Shown here: in pieces, positions 1 through 7,487 of the stretch
How the letters are laid out: each line of letters begins with the position of its first letter
How positions within the stretch are numbered: position 1 is the stretch's first letter
Virus record (IMG/VR): IMGVR_UViG_3300020204_000066
Location: 1 to 64,000 of that record
DNA: 64,000 nt
From: a virus
Reading direction: 5' to 3' (one strand)
Notes under the pieces: generated by a model
The model's database searches: none
What the model saw: the letters and a program-made list of their open reading frames with translations, nothing else
Told to the model about the DNA's origin: nothing
Program-made: the position numbers and the translations under genes

Positions 1-608
1 GGGGTAGAATCACCCCCACTTTGAGTAGAGTTGGCAGTATCCATTTCCACCTCAATCTTCTGCTGCTCCTGCGTATACTGCAGAATCTTACGAGCAACTT
101 CTACAACTTCATCGAAGGTTTCAGCGACTTCCAGTTCATCAACCAGAACTTTCTCTTCAGGTTTCCAAGTGAATACCTCGCCAGCATGAACACCAATCTT
201 AAAGTAAAGATTGATACGGTCAATCAGTTGGTAGGAATCCATGCTGCGCTCACCAACGTCAAAAAAGTCAGCATCATGCAGCTCTTTGTATCCAGTGTAG
301 AAGTTGCGAGCGAGACCAGGAAACTTACGCTTCATCATTTTCTCAATGCGAGCATCTTCACAGACATTGAGATAGGATTGGGGGATACCATAATCTTGCC
401 CCCACTTATCAGGCGTATATAGAGCGTGACCCACCTCATGCCCTACGAGCAGATCATAGACATTGGGAGATGCCACATCCCACATAGGCAGCGTGAGCAC
501 ACGGTCTTTCACGTTGAACATAGCGGTTTCAACCTTGCGATGCTCAACGATGAGGTTTTCGGTGGCGAGGAGACGGGCAAGATTGCCCTTGACTTCCATG
601 TTCAGCAT
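1..608 (-). CDS. HExxH metallopeptidase, 3' end cut by window edge
   Basis: The visible N-terminal 202 residues carry a zinc-metallopeptidase motif, HEVGH at residues 57-61. It is followed about 25 residues later by CEDARIEK, whose acidic residues (E84 or E89) could supply the third zinc ligand, as in gluzincins. Proteins like this, with a conserved N-terminal stretch reading EVKGNLARLLATENL, are common in T4-like cyanophages; their substrate is unknown to me. I chose the ATG at 608, which gives MLNMEV, because it lies 23 nt after a good -10 box; the internal ATG at 599 is the alternative. The gene is more GC-rich than its virion neighbours and has its own promoter, so it is transcribed separately from the gp46 operon. 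The C-terminal part, which often holds an acidic or VWA-like region, lies outside the window. Confidence 0.8.
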   Translation of the reverse strand, partial: MLNMEVKGNLARLLATENLIVEHRKVETAMFNVKDRVLTLPMWDVASPNVYDLLVGHEVGHALYTPDKWGQDYGIPQSYLNVCEDARIEKMMKRKFPGLARNFYTGYKELHDADFFDVGERSMDSYQLIDRINLYFKIGVHAGEVFTWKPEEKVLVDELEVAETFDEVVEVARKILQYTQEQQKIEVEMDTANSTQSGGDST

Positions 609-631
609 TGGTCTCTTGCGTTGTTGAACCT

Positions 632-660
632 ACTATACGACAAAAGGGGTGCCAAAGCAA
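632..660 (-). promoter_or_regulatory. Sigma70-type promoter of the metallopeptidase gene
   Basis: On the minus strand a -35 box TTGCTT (655-660) is separated by 17 nt from a -10 box TATAGT (632-637). The start codon at 608 follows 23 nt later, giving a leader of roughly 16 nt. The -35 box lies inside the hairpin of the upstream terminator. Confidence 0.65.
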
Positions 661-664
661 CCCC
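642..664 (-). terminator. Intrinsic terminator after the gp46 operon
   Basis: On the minus strand GGGGT pairs with ACCCC and a bulged GC pair extends the stem, with a small TTTG loop and a TTTTG tail. It lies 28 nt after the stop codon of the 60-residue gene and so would end the uvsW-gp46 transcription unit. Confidence 0.6.
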
Positions 665-691
665 TGTTTTCATTTCCTTATCAATAAAGTT

Positions 692-874
692 TTATTGATT
701 AGTATTGCTTATACGATTGATTTCATATAAATTTGACGACATATATTTTTTAAGTTTTTTCAAACTTTTTCTGGCGCTAGCAGCACGAGAAAGAATAGTA
801 TCTCTCATCTTAGCATTTGCTTCGTCAATTTGCTGCTGAGTAAACTCAAGCGCCTCATCTCTTTCAGGTTCCAC
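692..874 (-). CDS. Small hypothetical protein downstream of gp46
   Basis: This is a 60-residue, charged, probably all-helical protein. It is acidic at the N-terminus (MEPERDEALEFTQQQ) and strongly basic in the middle (RKSLKKLKKY). Its start overlaps the last 11 nt of gp46, so it is translationally coupled to the recombination operon. I do not recognise a family. Position alone suggests an accessory role in recombination or DNA processing, but that is inference. It is the last gene before a terminator. Confidence 0.65.
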   Translation of the reverse strand: MEPERDEALEFTQQQIDEANAKMRDTILSRAASARKSLKKLKKYMSSNLYEINRISNTNQ

Positions 875-2591
875 TATCTAGTTCCTCCATGTAACTAAAG
901 TTTTTATGTTTTTCATATTTAAGAACACGTTTAAATTTTTCTACCATATTTTCTCGGTGAGAAATTACAAACACATTTACATTATCATCAAAGGTTCTGA
1001 GAATAAAACTCAACTCATCAGATCCAACTGTGTCCAAAGATCCATCAAAAATTTCATCCAGAATTAGCAAATTAGTATTAGTAGAATTTTTTAGTTTTGC
1101 AATTGCTCTCCAGGTAAGTAATAAAGAAATATCAATTCTTGCTTTCTCACCCTCAGAGAAACTTTCGTAACTAAACTCATCTCTATATCGAGATTTAATC
1201 ACTTCCTCAAAATTTTCATTGAGTGTAAAACTTGCATAAAAATCTAAGGTTTGCAAATACTCATTTACCAACTTGTTCATGATTGGTAAATACTGCTTGA
1301 TGATTTGTGTTTTAATTCCACTGTCCTTAAGAAGAGCAGACGCAACTGTACATAAATCTTTGGTCTTCTTATTTGCGATTAAATCTTGTTCTGCAGATTT
1401 CAAAGAATTAACATCAAACATTAATTTTTTAGCTTCTTGCTGAACAGAAACTTTATTGCTTTCAATAGTGCTGATTTCTTTTTTCAGATATGCAATTTGA
1501 TCGTTATGATGTTTTATGCTTAATGTTGTCTCTGATATTACCTTAGAGTAATCCAGTAGTTTGGAAGAAAATTTTTGAAGGATTTTTTTCTGTTCGGTCA
1601 ATTCATTTGAATACGTTTGCACTTCTTCAATCTTTACGTTGAACTCATCAATCTTTTCGTTGATAGAATTGATCTTATCTTTTTTGAATTCTTCCGTAAT
1701 AGTTTGAGTGCAAGTAGGGCAAGTAGAATTTCCAGAAAAGAAATTTTTCTCGGAAGAAACTAGTTCTAATTTTGCAGATAACTTAGAATGAATAGTATTC
1801 AGTTCTTTTAGTTTTGCATCAGGATTTTCCGTTTGACTGATCTTCTCATTTACCTCTTCCAGTAATTTTGTATTGGAAGATATTACCTTTTCATATTCCT
1901 GAATTTCACCATTCAAGTCAGAAATTTTTTCTAGTTTACTATTGATATCTGCAGTCTTTCTTTGTTCAATATCCAGAATATATTTTTTCTGCATTTCAAT
2001 CTTTTCCTTTAGCAGAGAGACAGTGCTTTCAGAAAGATTGATAGTCTCTTTAACTTCTTTCATTCTATCTTTCAATAGGACATTCATAGTAGAAAAAATT
2101 TGAATGTCTAATAGATCTTCGATAATCTCTCTGCGAGAAGCAAGAGGAAGTCTCATAAACGGGACGAAAGTAGAAGATCCCAGTACTACAATTTGAGTGA
2201 AAGACTTATAGTTTAATTTTAAAATATTTTGCTCTAGATTTTTCTGCTGATCTACCGCACTAGCACTCTGATTTAACAGGGATCCATTCTGATATATCTC
2301 AAATATTGCTGGTTTAATTCCTCTGCGTACTAAGAATTCTTTCTTTCCAATGGAAAATTCAATTTCGGCAAGACATTCTTTTTCGTTAACACTATTTACT
2401 AATTGAGGTTTATTAATCTTACGAAATGGTTTCCCAAACAGACTAAAGGTGAGAGCATCTAGAACAGTGCTCTTACCAGATCCATTAGTACCAATAATTA
2501 ACGTAGATGAAGATGCAGTTAAATTTACTTCAGTAAATTGTGCTCCCGTGGATAAGAAATTTTTCCAGCGAATTGTTTTAAAAATAATCAT
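864..2591 (-). CDS. gp46: gp46 recombination endonuclease, Rad50/SbcC-like ATPase subunit
   Basis: gp46 with gp47 forms the phage Mre11-Rad50 complex, which resects double-strand ends for recombination-dependent replication and host DNA degradation. The 575-residue length matches T4 gp46 (560). In order it has a Walker A motif GTNGSGKST (34-42), a long coiled coil (about 150-430) interrupted by a zinc hook CPTC near 290, an ABC signature FSEGEKAR near 475-483, a Walker B LLILDEIF near 510-517 and the switch histidine in VFVISHR near 545. The gene follows the DUF3110 gene by 1 nt and gp47 lies just upstream, so the complex is made from one operon. All key residues are present. Confidence 0.96.
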   Translation of the reverse strand: MIIFKTIRWKNFLSTGAQFTEVNLTASSSTLIIGTNGSGKSTVLDALTFSLFGKPFRKINKPQLVNSVNEKECLAEIEFSIGKKEFLVRRGIKPAIFEIYQNGSLLNQSASAVDQQKNLEQNILKLNYKSFTQIVVLGSSTFVPFMRLPLASRREIIEDLLDIQIFSTMNVLLKDRMKEVKETINLSESTVSLLKEKIEMQKKYILDIEQRKTADINSKLEKISDLNGEIQEYEKVISSNTKLLEEVNEKISQTENPDAKLKELNTIHSKLSAKLELVSSEKNFFSGNSTCPTCTQTITEEFKKDKINSINEKIDEFNVKIEEVQTYSNELTEQKKILQKFSSKLLDYSKVISETTLSIKHHNDQIAYLKKEISTIESNKVSVQQEAKKLMFDVNSLKSAEQDLIANKKTKDLCTVASALLKDSGIKTQIIKQYLPIMNKLVNEYLQTLDFYASFTLNENFEEVIKSRYRDEFSYESFSEGEKARIDISLLLTWRAIAKLKNSTNTNLLILDEIFDGSLDTVGSDELSFILRTFDDNVNVFVISHRENMVEKFKRVLKYEKHKNFSYMEELDSGT

Positions 2592-2592
2592 A

Positions 2593-2850
2593 TTAAAGTT
2601 TTGGAGGAATTACAATATCATCGTTAGTAACTAAAAAATATTTTAGTTCTGACATCTCACAGAAATCTACTATCTCATCTTCAACTTCTACAACAGAAAG
2701 GGGAGGATACTGGTCTTCTGCTTCAAGCAGTCCCACATATCTTTCTACATCATCTTTTTCTTCAAAAAGATATAGAAGTTTATCTCCGCTATCAGATAAA
2801 ACTGAATAGGCACCTTCTTCTTCTTTCCCCTTTACTGCTATAACATACAT
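2593..2850 (-). CDS. DUF3110-like protein between gp47 and gp46
   Basis: This 85-residue acidic protein begins MYVIAVKG. It contains the pattern LYLFEEKDDVERYVGLLEAE followed by an acidic stretch ending DFC. That pattern matches my memory of DUF3110, a small family of cyanobacterial proteins with the core LFEDEDDAxRxAxLLEAQD. Function is unknown in the host as well. It is tightly packed between gp47 (1 nt gap) and gp46 (1 nt gap), so it is co-translated with the nuclease complex. A role as a modulator of gp46/47 is inferred only from position. The family match is by eye and needs a profile search. Confidence 0.75.
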   Translation of the reverse strand: MYVIAVKGKEEEGAYSVLSDSGDKLLYLFEEKDDVERYVGLLEAEDQYPPLSVVEVEDEIVDFCEMSELKYFLVTNDDIVIPPKL

Positions 2851-2851
2851 A

Positions 2852-3907
2852 TCAATTCACAATGTTACAACTCTCTATATATAAAGATCTCATAAGGTTT
2901 TTTAGTTCGGTTTTGTCCACCGAAACACTGAGATCTTCGACATACTTATCGAGAAGAGTTAGAGTATCTTCGATTTCGATGTTGTCTGAAGATGATTCTG
3001 ATAGTTCAGAATTAATAAAAGTTTCTACAACTTTTACATCATGCACACCTGTATTATACAGGGTTTCGATCAGATTGTCAAACTGCGAATAATTTGTTTT
3101 CTCATCCACCACAACCTTAACAAAAGTTTTTTCATAAGATGAGCAATCAAACTCATCATAATTTGTTTTGATATCGTTGTAGAATATTTTTTTGTATATT
3201 GTATATGGATTTGGAATAAATTTTAATTTCTTACTGGTCAGATCTAGTTCATGAAATCCTCTAGTATCAGAGTAATCATTCCAATACATCTGATATGGAT
3301 TACCCAAGTATTTAATATTTCCTTTCTCCGATTTAAAGTGAAAGTGTCCCGAATAGACTTGTCCAAAATCTCGGAATAAAGATGCATCCATTCCATGATC
3401 CATAATTACTCCAGGTCTAGAAATAAATCCCTGAAGTTCTAAATGCCCAATGGCATATTCTTTATGTGAATTATCGATCGCTTCAAATGTCTCTGAATAG
3501 TTTTCAGCACAAATCCATGGAAGCATCATGAAATAAGAATTACCAAGTTTAATTTCCTTAGGTCGTGAATAAACATTTACATTAGGAAACTCATTTAAAA
3601 GTAGTTCTGGAGTATTTACATCAATGGTGTTTTTATAGAACGTAGTATGATTTCCCACGATCATGTGAACAGTAACACCAAGATCCTCAAGTTTTTTGTA
3701 ATAGTTTTCTTTTGCCCACTTCAGTGATACAAAGTCAATAGACTTTCTGTTATCAAAGGTATCACCAAGATCAATAAGTGTTTTAATTTTATTCTCTTTC
3801 AGATACGGAAAGAAAACTTCATCATAAAACTTTTTATAATAATCTTGGAAAATTTGACTGCCTTTATGAGAACCAAAATGCTGGTCTGTAATTAAACAAA
3901 TTTTCAT
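2852..3907 (-). CDS. gp47: gp47 recombination endonuclease, Mre11/SbcD-like nuclease subunit
   Basis: This is the manganese-dependent phosphoesterase partner of gp46. The 351 residues (T4 gp47 is 339) show the calcineurin-like phosphoesterase motifs in order: DQHFGSH (8-14), GDTFDN (48-53), GNH (85-87), a GHLEL segment in the middle and GHFHF near 187-191. The C-terminal third would hold the gp46-binding helices. The start codon overlaps the stop of gp55 by 4 nt (ATGA), so translation is coupled to the late sigma factor. No catalytic residue appears to be missing. Confidence 0.95.
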   Translation of the reverse strand: MKICLITDQHFGSHKGSQIFQDYYKKFYDEVFFPYLKENKIKTLIDLGDTFDNRKSIDFVSLKWAKENYYKKLEDLGVTVHMIVGNHTTFYKNTIDVNTPELLLNEFPNVNVYSRPKEIKLGNSYFMMLPWICAENYSETFEAIDNSHKEYAIGHLELQGFISRPGVIMDHGMDASLFRDFGQVYSGHFHFKSEKGNIKYLGNPYQMYWNDYSDTRGFHELDLTSKKLKFIPNPYTIYKKIFYNDIKTNYDEFDCSSYEKTFVKVVVDEKTNYSQFDNLIETLYNTGVHDVKVVETFINSELSESSSDNIEIEDTLTLLDKYVEDLSVSVDKTELKNLMRSLYIESCNIVN

Positions 3908-4395
3908 TTTTTCATTCGTGCTTCGATGTTTTCTTTAATACTATTCAAAGAGGATGGAGTTGTATTATATCCCGTCATTGTACCATCGTAACGATCTGAA
4001 TACAAAACTTCATCGTACCCAGACTTTTCTAATATTTTTTGCTTAATTTCTAACTGCTTCTTTTCTTTCTGAATTCTTCTCAGGAAAGCAAAGTAAATGA
4101 TTTGAGTAAAGTATGCAAAAGGATTGGTTGATTTTTCAGTGTTAAAGTTATCAACGTATTGTAAACAATTTTCTACACCATCACAAATCATATCTTCCCT
4201 AAACATGTAGTTAACAAAGTTAGGTTTGTATGATAAGTGTGTGGCAATTTTAAGAAAGCACTCTCCAATGTAAGGAGGAACTCTTGGTTTTGGTAAGTCT
4301 TCTTCTCTTGCTTTTTTTAGTTCTTTTTTATATTCAATAAGAACTTCAAGAAATTCTCTGTTATTTACATAATTTTCTTTCTTTGGATTAGGCAT
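3904..4395 (-). CDS. gp55: gp55 late-transcription sigma factor
   Basis: gp55 is the short sigma70-family factor that directs host RNA polymerase to phage late promoters with the sliding clamp. The product is 163 residues with the sigma region 2-like segment: SYKPNFVNYMFREDMICDG, then ENCLQYVDNFNTEKSTNPFAYFTQIIYFAFLRRI, split here over two clauses (the second reads NTEKSTNPFAYFTQI and IYFAFLRRI). I chose the ATG at 4395, giving MPNPKK; a GTG at 4407 is possible. It is the first gene of the gp55-gp47-DUF3110-gp46 operon and has its own sigma70-type promoter at 4426-4454. The ATAAATA boxes seen before many virion genes in this window are its expected targets. Confidence 0.9.
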   Translation of the reverse strand: MPNPKKENYVNNREFLEVLIEYKKELKKAREEDLPKPRVPPYIGECFLKIATHLSYKPNFVNYMFREDMICDGVENCLQYVDNFNTEKSTNPFAYFTQIIYFAFLRRIQKEKKQLEIKQKILEKSGYDEVLYSDRYDGTMTGYNTTPSSLNSIKENIEARMKK

Positions 4396-4425
4396 ACGTT
4401 GATACACTTACTTTCTATTGTAATC

Positions 4426-4454
4426 ATTGTAGCACTGTACACCTAAAATGTCAA
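4426..4454 (-). promoter_or_regulatory. Sigma70-type promoter of the gp55 operon
   Basis: On the minus strand a perfect -35 box TTGACA (4449-4454), a 17-nt spacer and a -10 box TACAAT (4426-4431) lie about 30 nt before the gp55 start codon. This would allow the late sigma to be made by unmodified host RNA polymerase. Confidence 0.75.
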
Positions 4455-4481
4455 CAGATTGTAACAGAATTTCAGAGGGGC

Positions 4482-4510
4482 TTGACAAGGTATCCAAATC
4501 TCTGTATAAT
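4482..4510 (+). promoter_or_regulatory. Consensus sigma70 promoter on the plus strand with no gene ahead
   Basis: TTGACA (4482-4487), a 17-nt spacer and TATAAT (4505-4510) make an exact consensus promoter pointing right. No open reading frame longer than a few codons follows on the plus strand. The transcript would run antisense into the gene at 4562-4957 and then uvsW. It lies back to back with the gp55 promoter. Confidence 0.7.
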
Positions 4511-4561
4511 CACAGTGTAGCGCGGTAAAATACATTTAGCTTCTTTAAATCTTTTAGATAC

Positions 4562-4957
4562 TTAATGATTATTATAAATCTTTTCTAGTAACATTCTAGC
4601 TTCATTTACTTTGGTTACGTAACCATTATGTTTTTTACCAGTACTAGATCTAGATACTTTATTTAAATTATTAGAAGAAATAATTTTTAAATAGAATACT
4701 GCTACATCAGCACTTGCTTCTGCTATTGTAATTATTTTATCTCTTGATACAGCAACCATATCATCAGTACAAGATCTTAACCAAGGTTCTAATTGAAATC
4801 CTTTCATTTTAATTTGAGAATTACCACTCTCTACGGGTACAACTACCATGGGATTCTCAATCATAATAATATCAGTTTGATCATCGTAAATAATATTACC
4901 AATTAATTCTTCTTTAGTAACTAATTTAATAATTCCTACAAAGTGAGTACTTTCCAT
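4562..4957 (-). CDS. Conserved cyanophage protein, LSm-like fold suspected
   Basis: This 131-residue protein starts ESTHFVGIIKLVTKEELIG, followed by a stretch with D/N turns and hydrophobic strands (IIMIENPMVVVPV). The pattern of a short beta barrel opening with a K-L-x-(S/T)-x-E-E-L-I-G strand resembles Sm-like and related beta-barrel proteins. That is a fold guess, not a recognised family. The C-terminal third is lysine-rich and helical. It sits between uvsW (7 nt upstream) and gp55. An RNA-binding role would be inference from the fold guess alone. Confidence 0.7.
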   Translation of the reverse strand: MESTHFVGIIKLVTKEELIGNIIYDDQTDIIMIENPMVVVPVESGNSQIKMKGFQLEPWLRSCTDDMVAVSRDKIITIAEASADVAVFYLKIISSNNLNKVSRSSTGKKHNGYVTKVNEARMLLEKIYNNH

Positions 4958-4964
4958 TTTATCT

Positions 4965-6428
4965 TTAAAACTTAGTTTGCAAATTAATTATTTCATAATT
5001 AAAGTTTTCTTCGTTGTAGATTTTAATTCTTTCTTCTAAGTGCTTAAGGGTAAAGTTCCTTAATTTGTTATGAGAAATATCGTCTGCTATATCGTAAAGA
5101 GTAGCGATATCCTTACTATCACTTTTACGAAGAACTCTTCCTATTGATTGTAAATTTCTAATTCTTGATTTTGAAGGAGAAGCAAATACAACGTTGTGTA
5201 AATTTTTAATATTGATACCAGTACTGAATGTTCCGTAAGAAGCAATAATTACACAGTTATCTTCTCGTTCAGTTAATAATCTGATGTCTTCTCTGTCTTC
5301 AGTGTCAACACCACCGTAGATAAAAAATACTTTTCTATTTTTATCCTCACCATTATTTATCAAATTGAATAGTGGTCTCCCATGTTTTTCAACGTAGTTA
5401 AATAGAACCAAAGTATTACCTGACAAATCTTTAACTAAATTTTTGATTAAGTTATTTCTTTTTTGATGTTGAACCAGATAATCAATCTCTTCTTGGTAAG
5501 ATGCAAAGGGTTGATATTCATGCTTACACACTAGGATCTTAATTCTAAAGTTTGCTAGGTGTCCTTTCTGAATAAGATGATCAGTTTTTGTAACTTGATC
5601 ACAAGGACCAAACAATCCTTCCAGAACCCACTTATGAGTTTTAGTTCCATCTAAGGTTCCAGTAAATCCAATTCTGTACTTTGCATTGTGCAACTTACTC
5701 ATCAATCCAGTTAATGATTTGGATTTGAATAGGTGTGCCTCATCACCAATAACACATTTAAATCTTTCAAAATAACGACTAGGTAGTTTATATACAGACT
5801 GCCAAGTAGTAATGATTACTTGTTTATCTGTAAATCTTTCTTTTCCTGAATATACACGATGGCAATGTTCATCAACATTCCATCCGTAATCTTTAAAGTC
5901 AGCATACATTTGCTCAACCAATGATGTAGTTGGTACAACAATTAAAACATCATTGTCTTGCTCTATATGATACCTGACAATAGAATAAATCATCAACGAT
6001 TTTCCTGATGCTGTTGGAGACAGCAAAAGTTTTCTATTATACTTCAGTGCCTGATATACTGCTTTGTATTGATAGTCACGAACCTTCAGTGAAGTTATTG
6101 AATTCATAAATTCAAATACTCCTTCTGGAGTGATCATTTTGTTTTCATCCTCAATGTTTCCGAAGAAATTATTCTCTTCAAATTTGTAAGAATACGAATG
6201 CATCTCACACCAACTTTTGAAGTGTTCGGTTAATCCTCCGTACAACTCTCCTGTTCCTGGCGAATACAATCTAATTTTTCCATCCCATATTTTTTGTTTA
6301 TACAAAGGCATAAACTTTGCTTCTGGGACATCAAATGTAAAATAATCAGATAATTCTTGATGAATGTGTGGTGGTGCTTGGATAATGTTGAATACTTCGT
6401 TTTTCTTTTTGAGGGTGATATCCGCCAT
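4965..6428 (-). CDS. uvsW: UvsW DNA/RNA helicase
   Basis: UvsW is the superfamily 2 helicase that unwinds R-loops and branched DNA and switches T4 from origin- to recombination-dependent replication. The 487-residue product (T4 UvsW is 503) has an N-terminal substrate-binding domain. It then shows Walker A SPTASGKS (near 134-141), the DEAH box in GDEAHLFKS (near 225-233), motif III GFTGTLDG and motif VI QSIGRVLRKSD (near 424-434). The start is 4 nt from the uvsY stop, so the recombination genes uvsY and uvsW are coupled. All helicase motifs look intact. Confidence 0.95.
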   Translation of the reverse strand: MADITLKKKNEVFNIIQAPPHIHQELSDYFTFDVPEAKFMPLYKQKIWDGKIRLYSPGTGELYGGLTEHFKSWCEMHSYSYKFEENNFFGNIEDENKMITPEGVFEFMNSITSLKVRDYQYKAVYQALKYNRKLLLSPTASGKSLMIYSIVRYHIEQDNDVLIVVPTTSLVEQMYADFKDYGWNVDEHCHRVYSGKERFTDKQVIITTWQSVYKLPSRYFERFKCVIGDEAHLFKSKSLTGLMSKLHNAKYRIGFTGTLDGTKTHKWVLEGLFGPCDQVTKTDHLIQKGHLANFRIKILVCKHEYQPFASYQEEIDYLVQHQKRNNLIKNLVKDLSGNTLVLFNYVEKHGRPLFNLINNGEDKNRKVFFIYGGVDTEDREDIRLLTEREDNCVIIASYGTFSTGINIKNLHNVVFASPSKSRIRNLQSIGRVLRKSDSKDIATLYDIADDISHNKLRNFTLKHLEERIKIYNEENFNYEIINLQTKF

Positions 6429-6432
6429 TTAT

Positions 6433-6882
6433 TTACTTCCCGTTAATGAATTTTTCCCAATCAATAGCATTTTTAATTTGATTATGTCTGTATGTAATCA
6501 TCTTGATCACATTATCCAGATAACTTAAAGTTGTTTTTACATAATCAATTTTTCCTTGTAATGTTCTTACGTCATCATCTGCATCTACATATTTTTCAAT
6601 CTCCGCTCTAGTGAGATCTAATCCAAATTTTTTTTCCTTATATATTTCTTTAGGTGCATTACCTGAATAGAATTCCCATTTGTCTCGTACAAGAACTTTC
6701 ATTTGGGAATCGTATTGACACTTGATCTCGTTGTAGTGAGTATAAAGGTCTAAGTATTTGCAATGTAAATAAGGTGTTTCTACTGAAAGTTTTGCAATAT
6801 CTACTGAGTATTTGTCTCCTTTCATTCCAAAATCACATGCAGAATCTTCTGCCCACATCTTCTTAATATCATTTAATTTCAT
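6433..6882 (-). CDS. uvsY: UvsY recombination mediator
   Basis: UvsY loads the UvsX recombinase on single-stranded DNA by displacing gp32. The 149-residue length (T4 UvsY is 137) and position immediately before uvsW match. The N-terminus (MKLNDIKKMWAEDSACD) and the helical, charged remainder with DVRTLQGKIDYVKTTLSYLD agree with the UvsY family of cyanophages. The start overlaps the stop of the preceding tube-fold gene by 4 nt (ATGA). UvsX and gp32 are not in the window. Confidence 0.9.
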   Translation of the reverse strand: MKLNDIKKMWAEDSACDFGMKGDKYSVDIAKLSVETPYLHCKYLDLYTHYNEIKCQYDSQMKVLVRDKWEFYSGNAPKEIYKEKKFGLDLTRAEIEKYVDADDDVRTLQGKIDYVKTTLSYLDNVIKMITYRHNQIKNAIDWEKFINGK

Positions 6883-7406
6883 AATGGTCTTGCGTCAACT
6901 CCTTGCATTTCGTAGTACAAATATTTAAAAGTTACTGATGCTGACATGTATTCAATGTCATTGCTGCCAGAATCAAAATCAACACCGCTTAAACTTACTG
7001 GGTATACATTGTTGAAATTGATCACTACATTTGCATTCATTGCATTAGTTAAAATTACAAGTTGTGCATTTGCATATTCAACTTCATCATTAGTAGATCC
7101 TTCTAATGCCACTCCGTTTTTATTGATCCATTTAAAAAGACTAACATAATTAGATAAATCTTCGTCAATTAAAAAACGAATATTAAGATCATCATAATCT
7201 ACGCCACCAGATGTAGGTACTGTAATTCCTTTGTATCTAGTAGCTACGTTAGTAGACCTTAATGACAGTCCTGGTAGATTTGAGGACTGACAGAAAAATT
7301 CTGCTTCTGGAAATAAATCTACATTAAATTTAAACGCAACAGGAGAAAGATAGTTTCTATTTGCTGGTTGCGCCTTTTTCCATCTGGGTGATGTGATATT
7401 AGTCAT
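6879..7406 (-). CDS. Tail-tube-fold protein after gp23 (gp3-like position)
   Basis: The 175-residue product resembles the T4 gp19 tail-tube fold. It begins with an FKFNVDLFPEAEFFCQSSNL segment and has the typical SLRSTNVATRYKGITVPTSG strand pair, close in pattern to the true gp19 at 12624-13208. Cyanophages often carry such a paralogue directly after gp23, sometimes labelled gp3 (tail tube terminator). I cannot tell terminator from a tube or baseplate paralogue by eye. It starts after the gp23 terminator and has a late-type box at 7429-7436, so it opens the uvsY-uvsW unit. Confidence 0.75.
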   Translation of the reverse strand: MTNITSPRWKKAQPANRNYLSPVAFKFNVDLFPEAEFFCQSSNLPGLSLRSTNVATRYKGITVPTSGGVDYDDLNIRFLIDEDLSNYVSLFKWINKNGVALEGSTNDEVEYANAQLVILTNAMNANVVINFNNVYPVSLSGVDFDSGSNDIEYMSASVTFKYLYYEMQGVDARPL

Positions 7407-7428
7407 AGCAAAAAATTTCTTTTATTTT

Positions 7429-7436
7429 TATTTATC
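7429..7436 (-). promoter_or_regulatory. T4-type late promoter box
   Basis: GATAAATA on the minus strand lies 22 nt before the start of the tube-fold gene. It differs from the T4 late consensus TATAAATA only at the first base. Confidence 0.55.
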
Positions 7437-7442
7437 CCTAAT

Positions 7443-7466
7443 AAAAAACCCCCTCCGAAGAGGGGG
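7443..7466 (-). terminator. Intrinsic terminator after gp23
   Basis: On the minus strand CCCCCTC pairs perfectly with GAGGGGG around a TTCG tetraloop, followed by six T. It lies about 20 nt after the gp23 stop and isolates the capsid gene from the recombination genes. Confidence 0.95.
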
Positions 7467-7487
7467 TGGAACTATGTGAACTAAGGA

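Noticed and set aside
21-698. Open frames on the plus strand of 133 and 90 codons
   Set aside because: They are antisense to the metallopeptidase gene, which has the HEVGH motif, a promoter and clear family similarity. The plus frames show no recognisable pattern.
4482-4561. A short peptide gene after the plus-strand promoter
   Set aside because: The only ATG within reach opens seven codons before a stop, with no ribosome-binding site.
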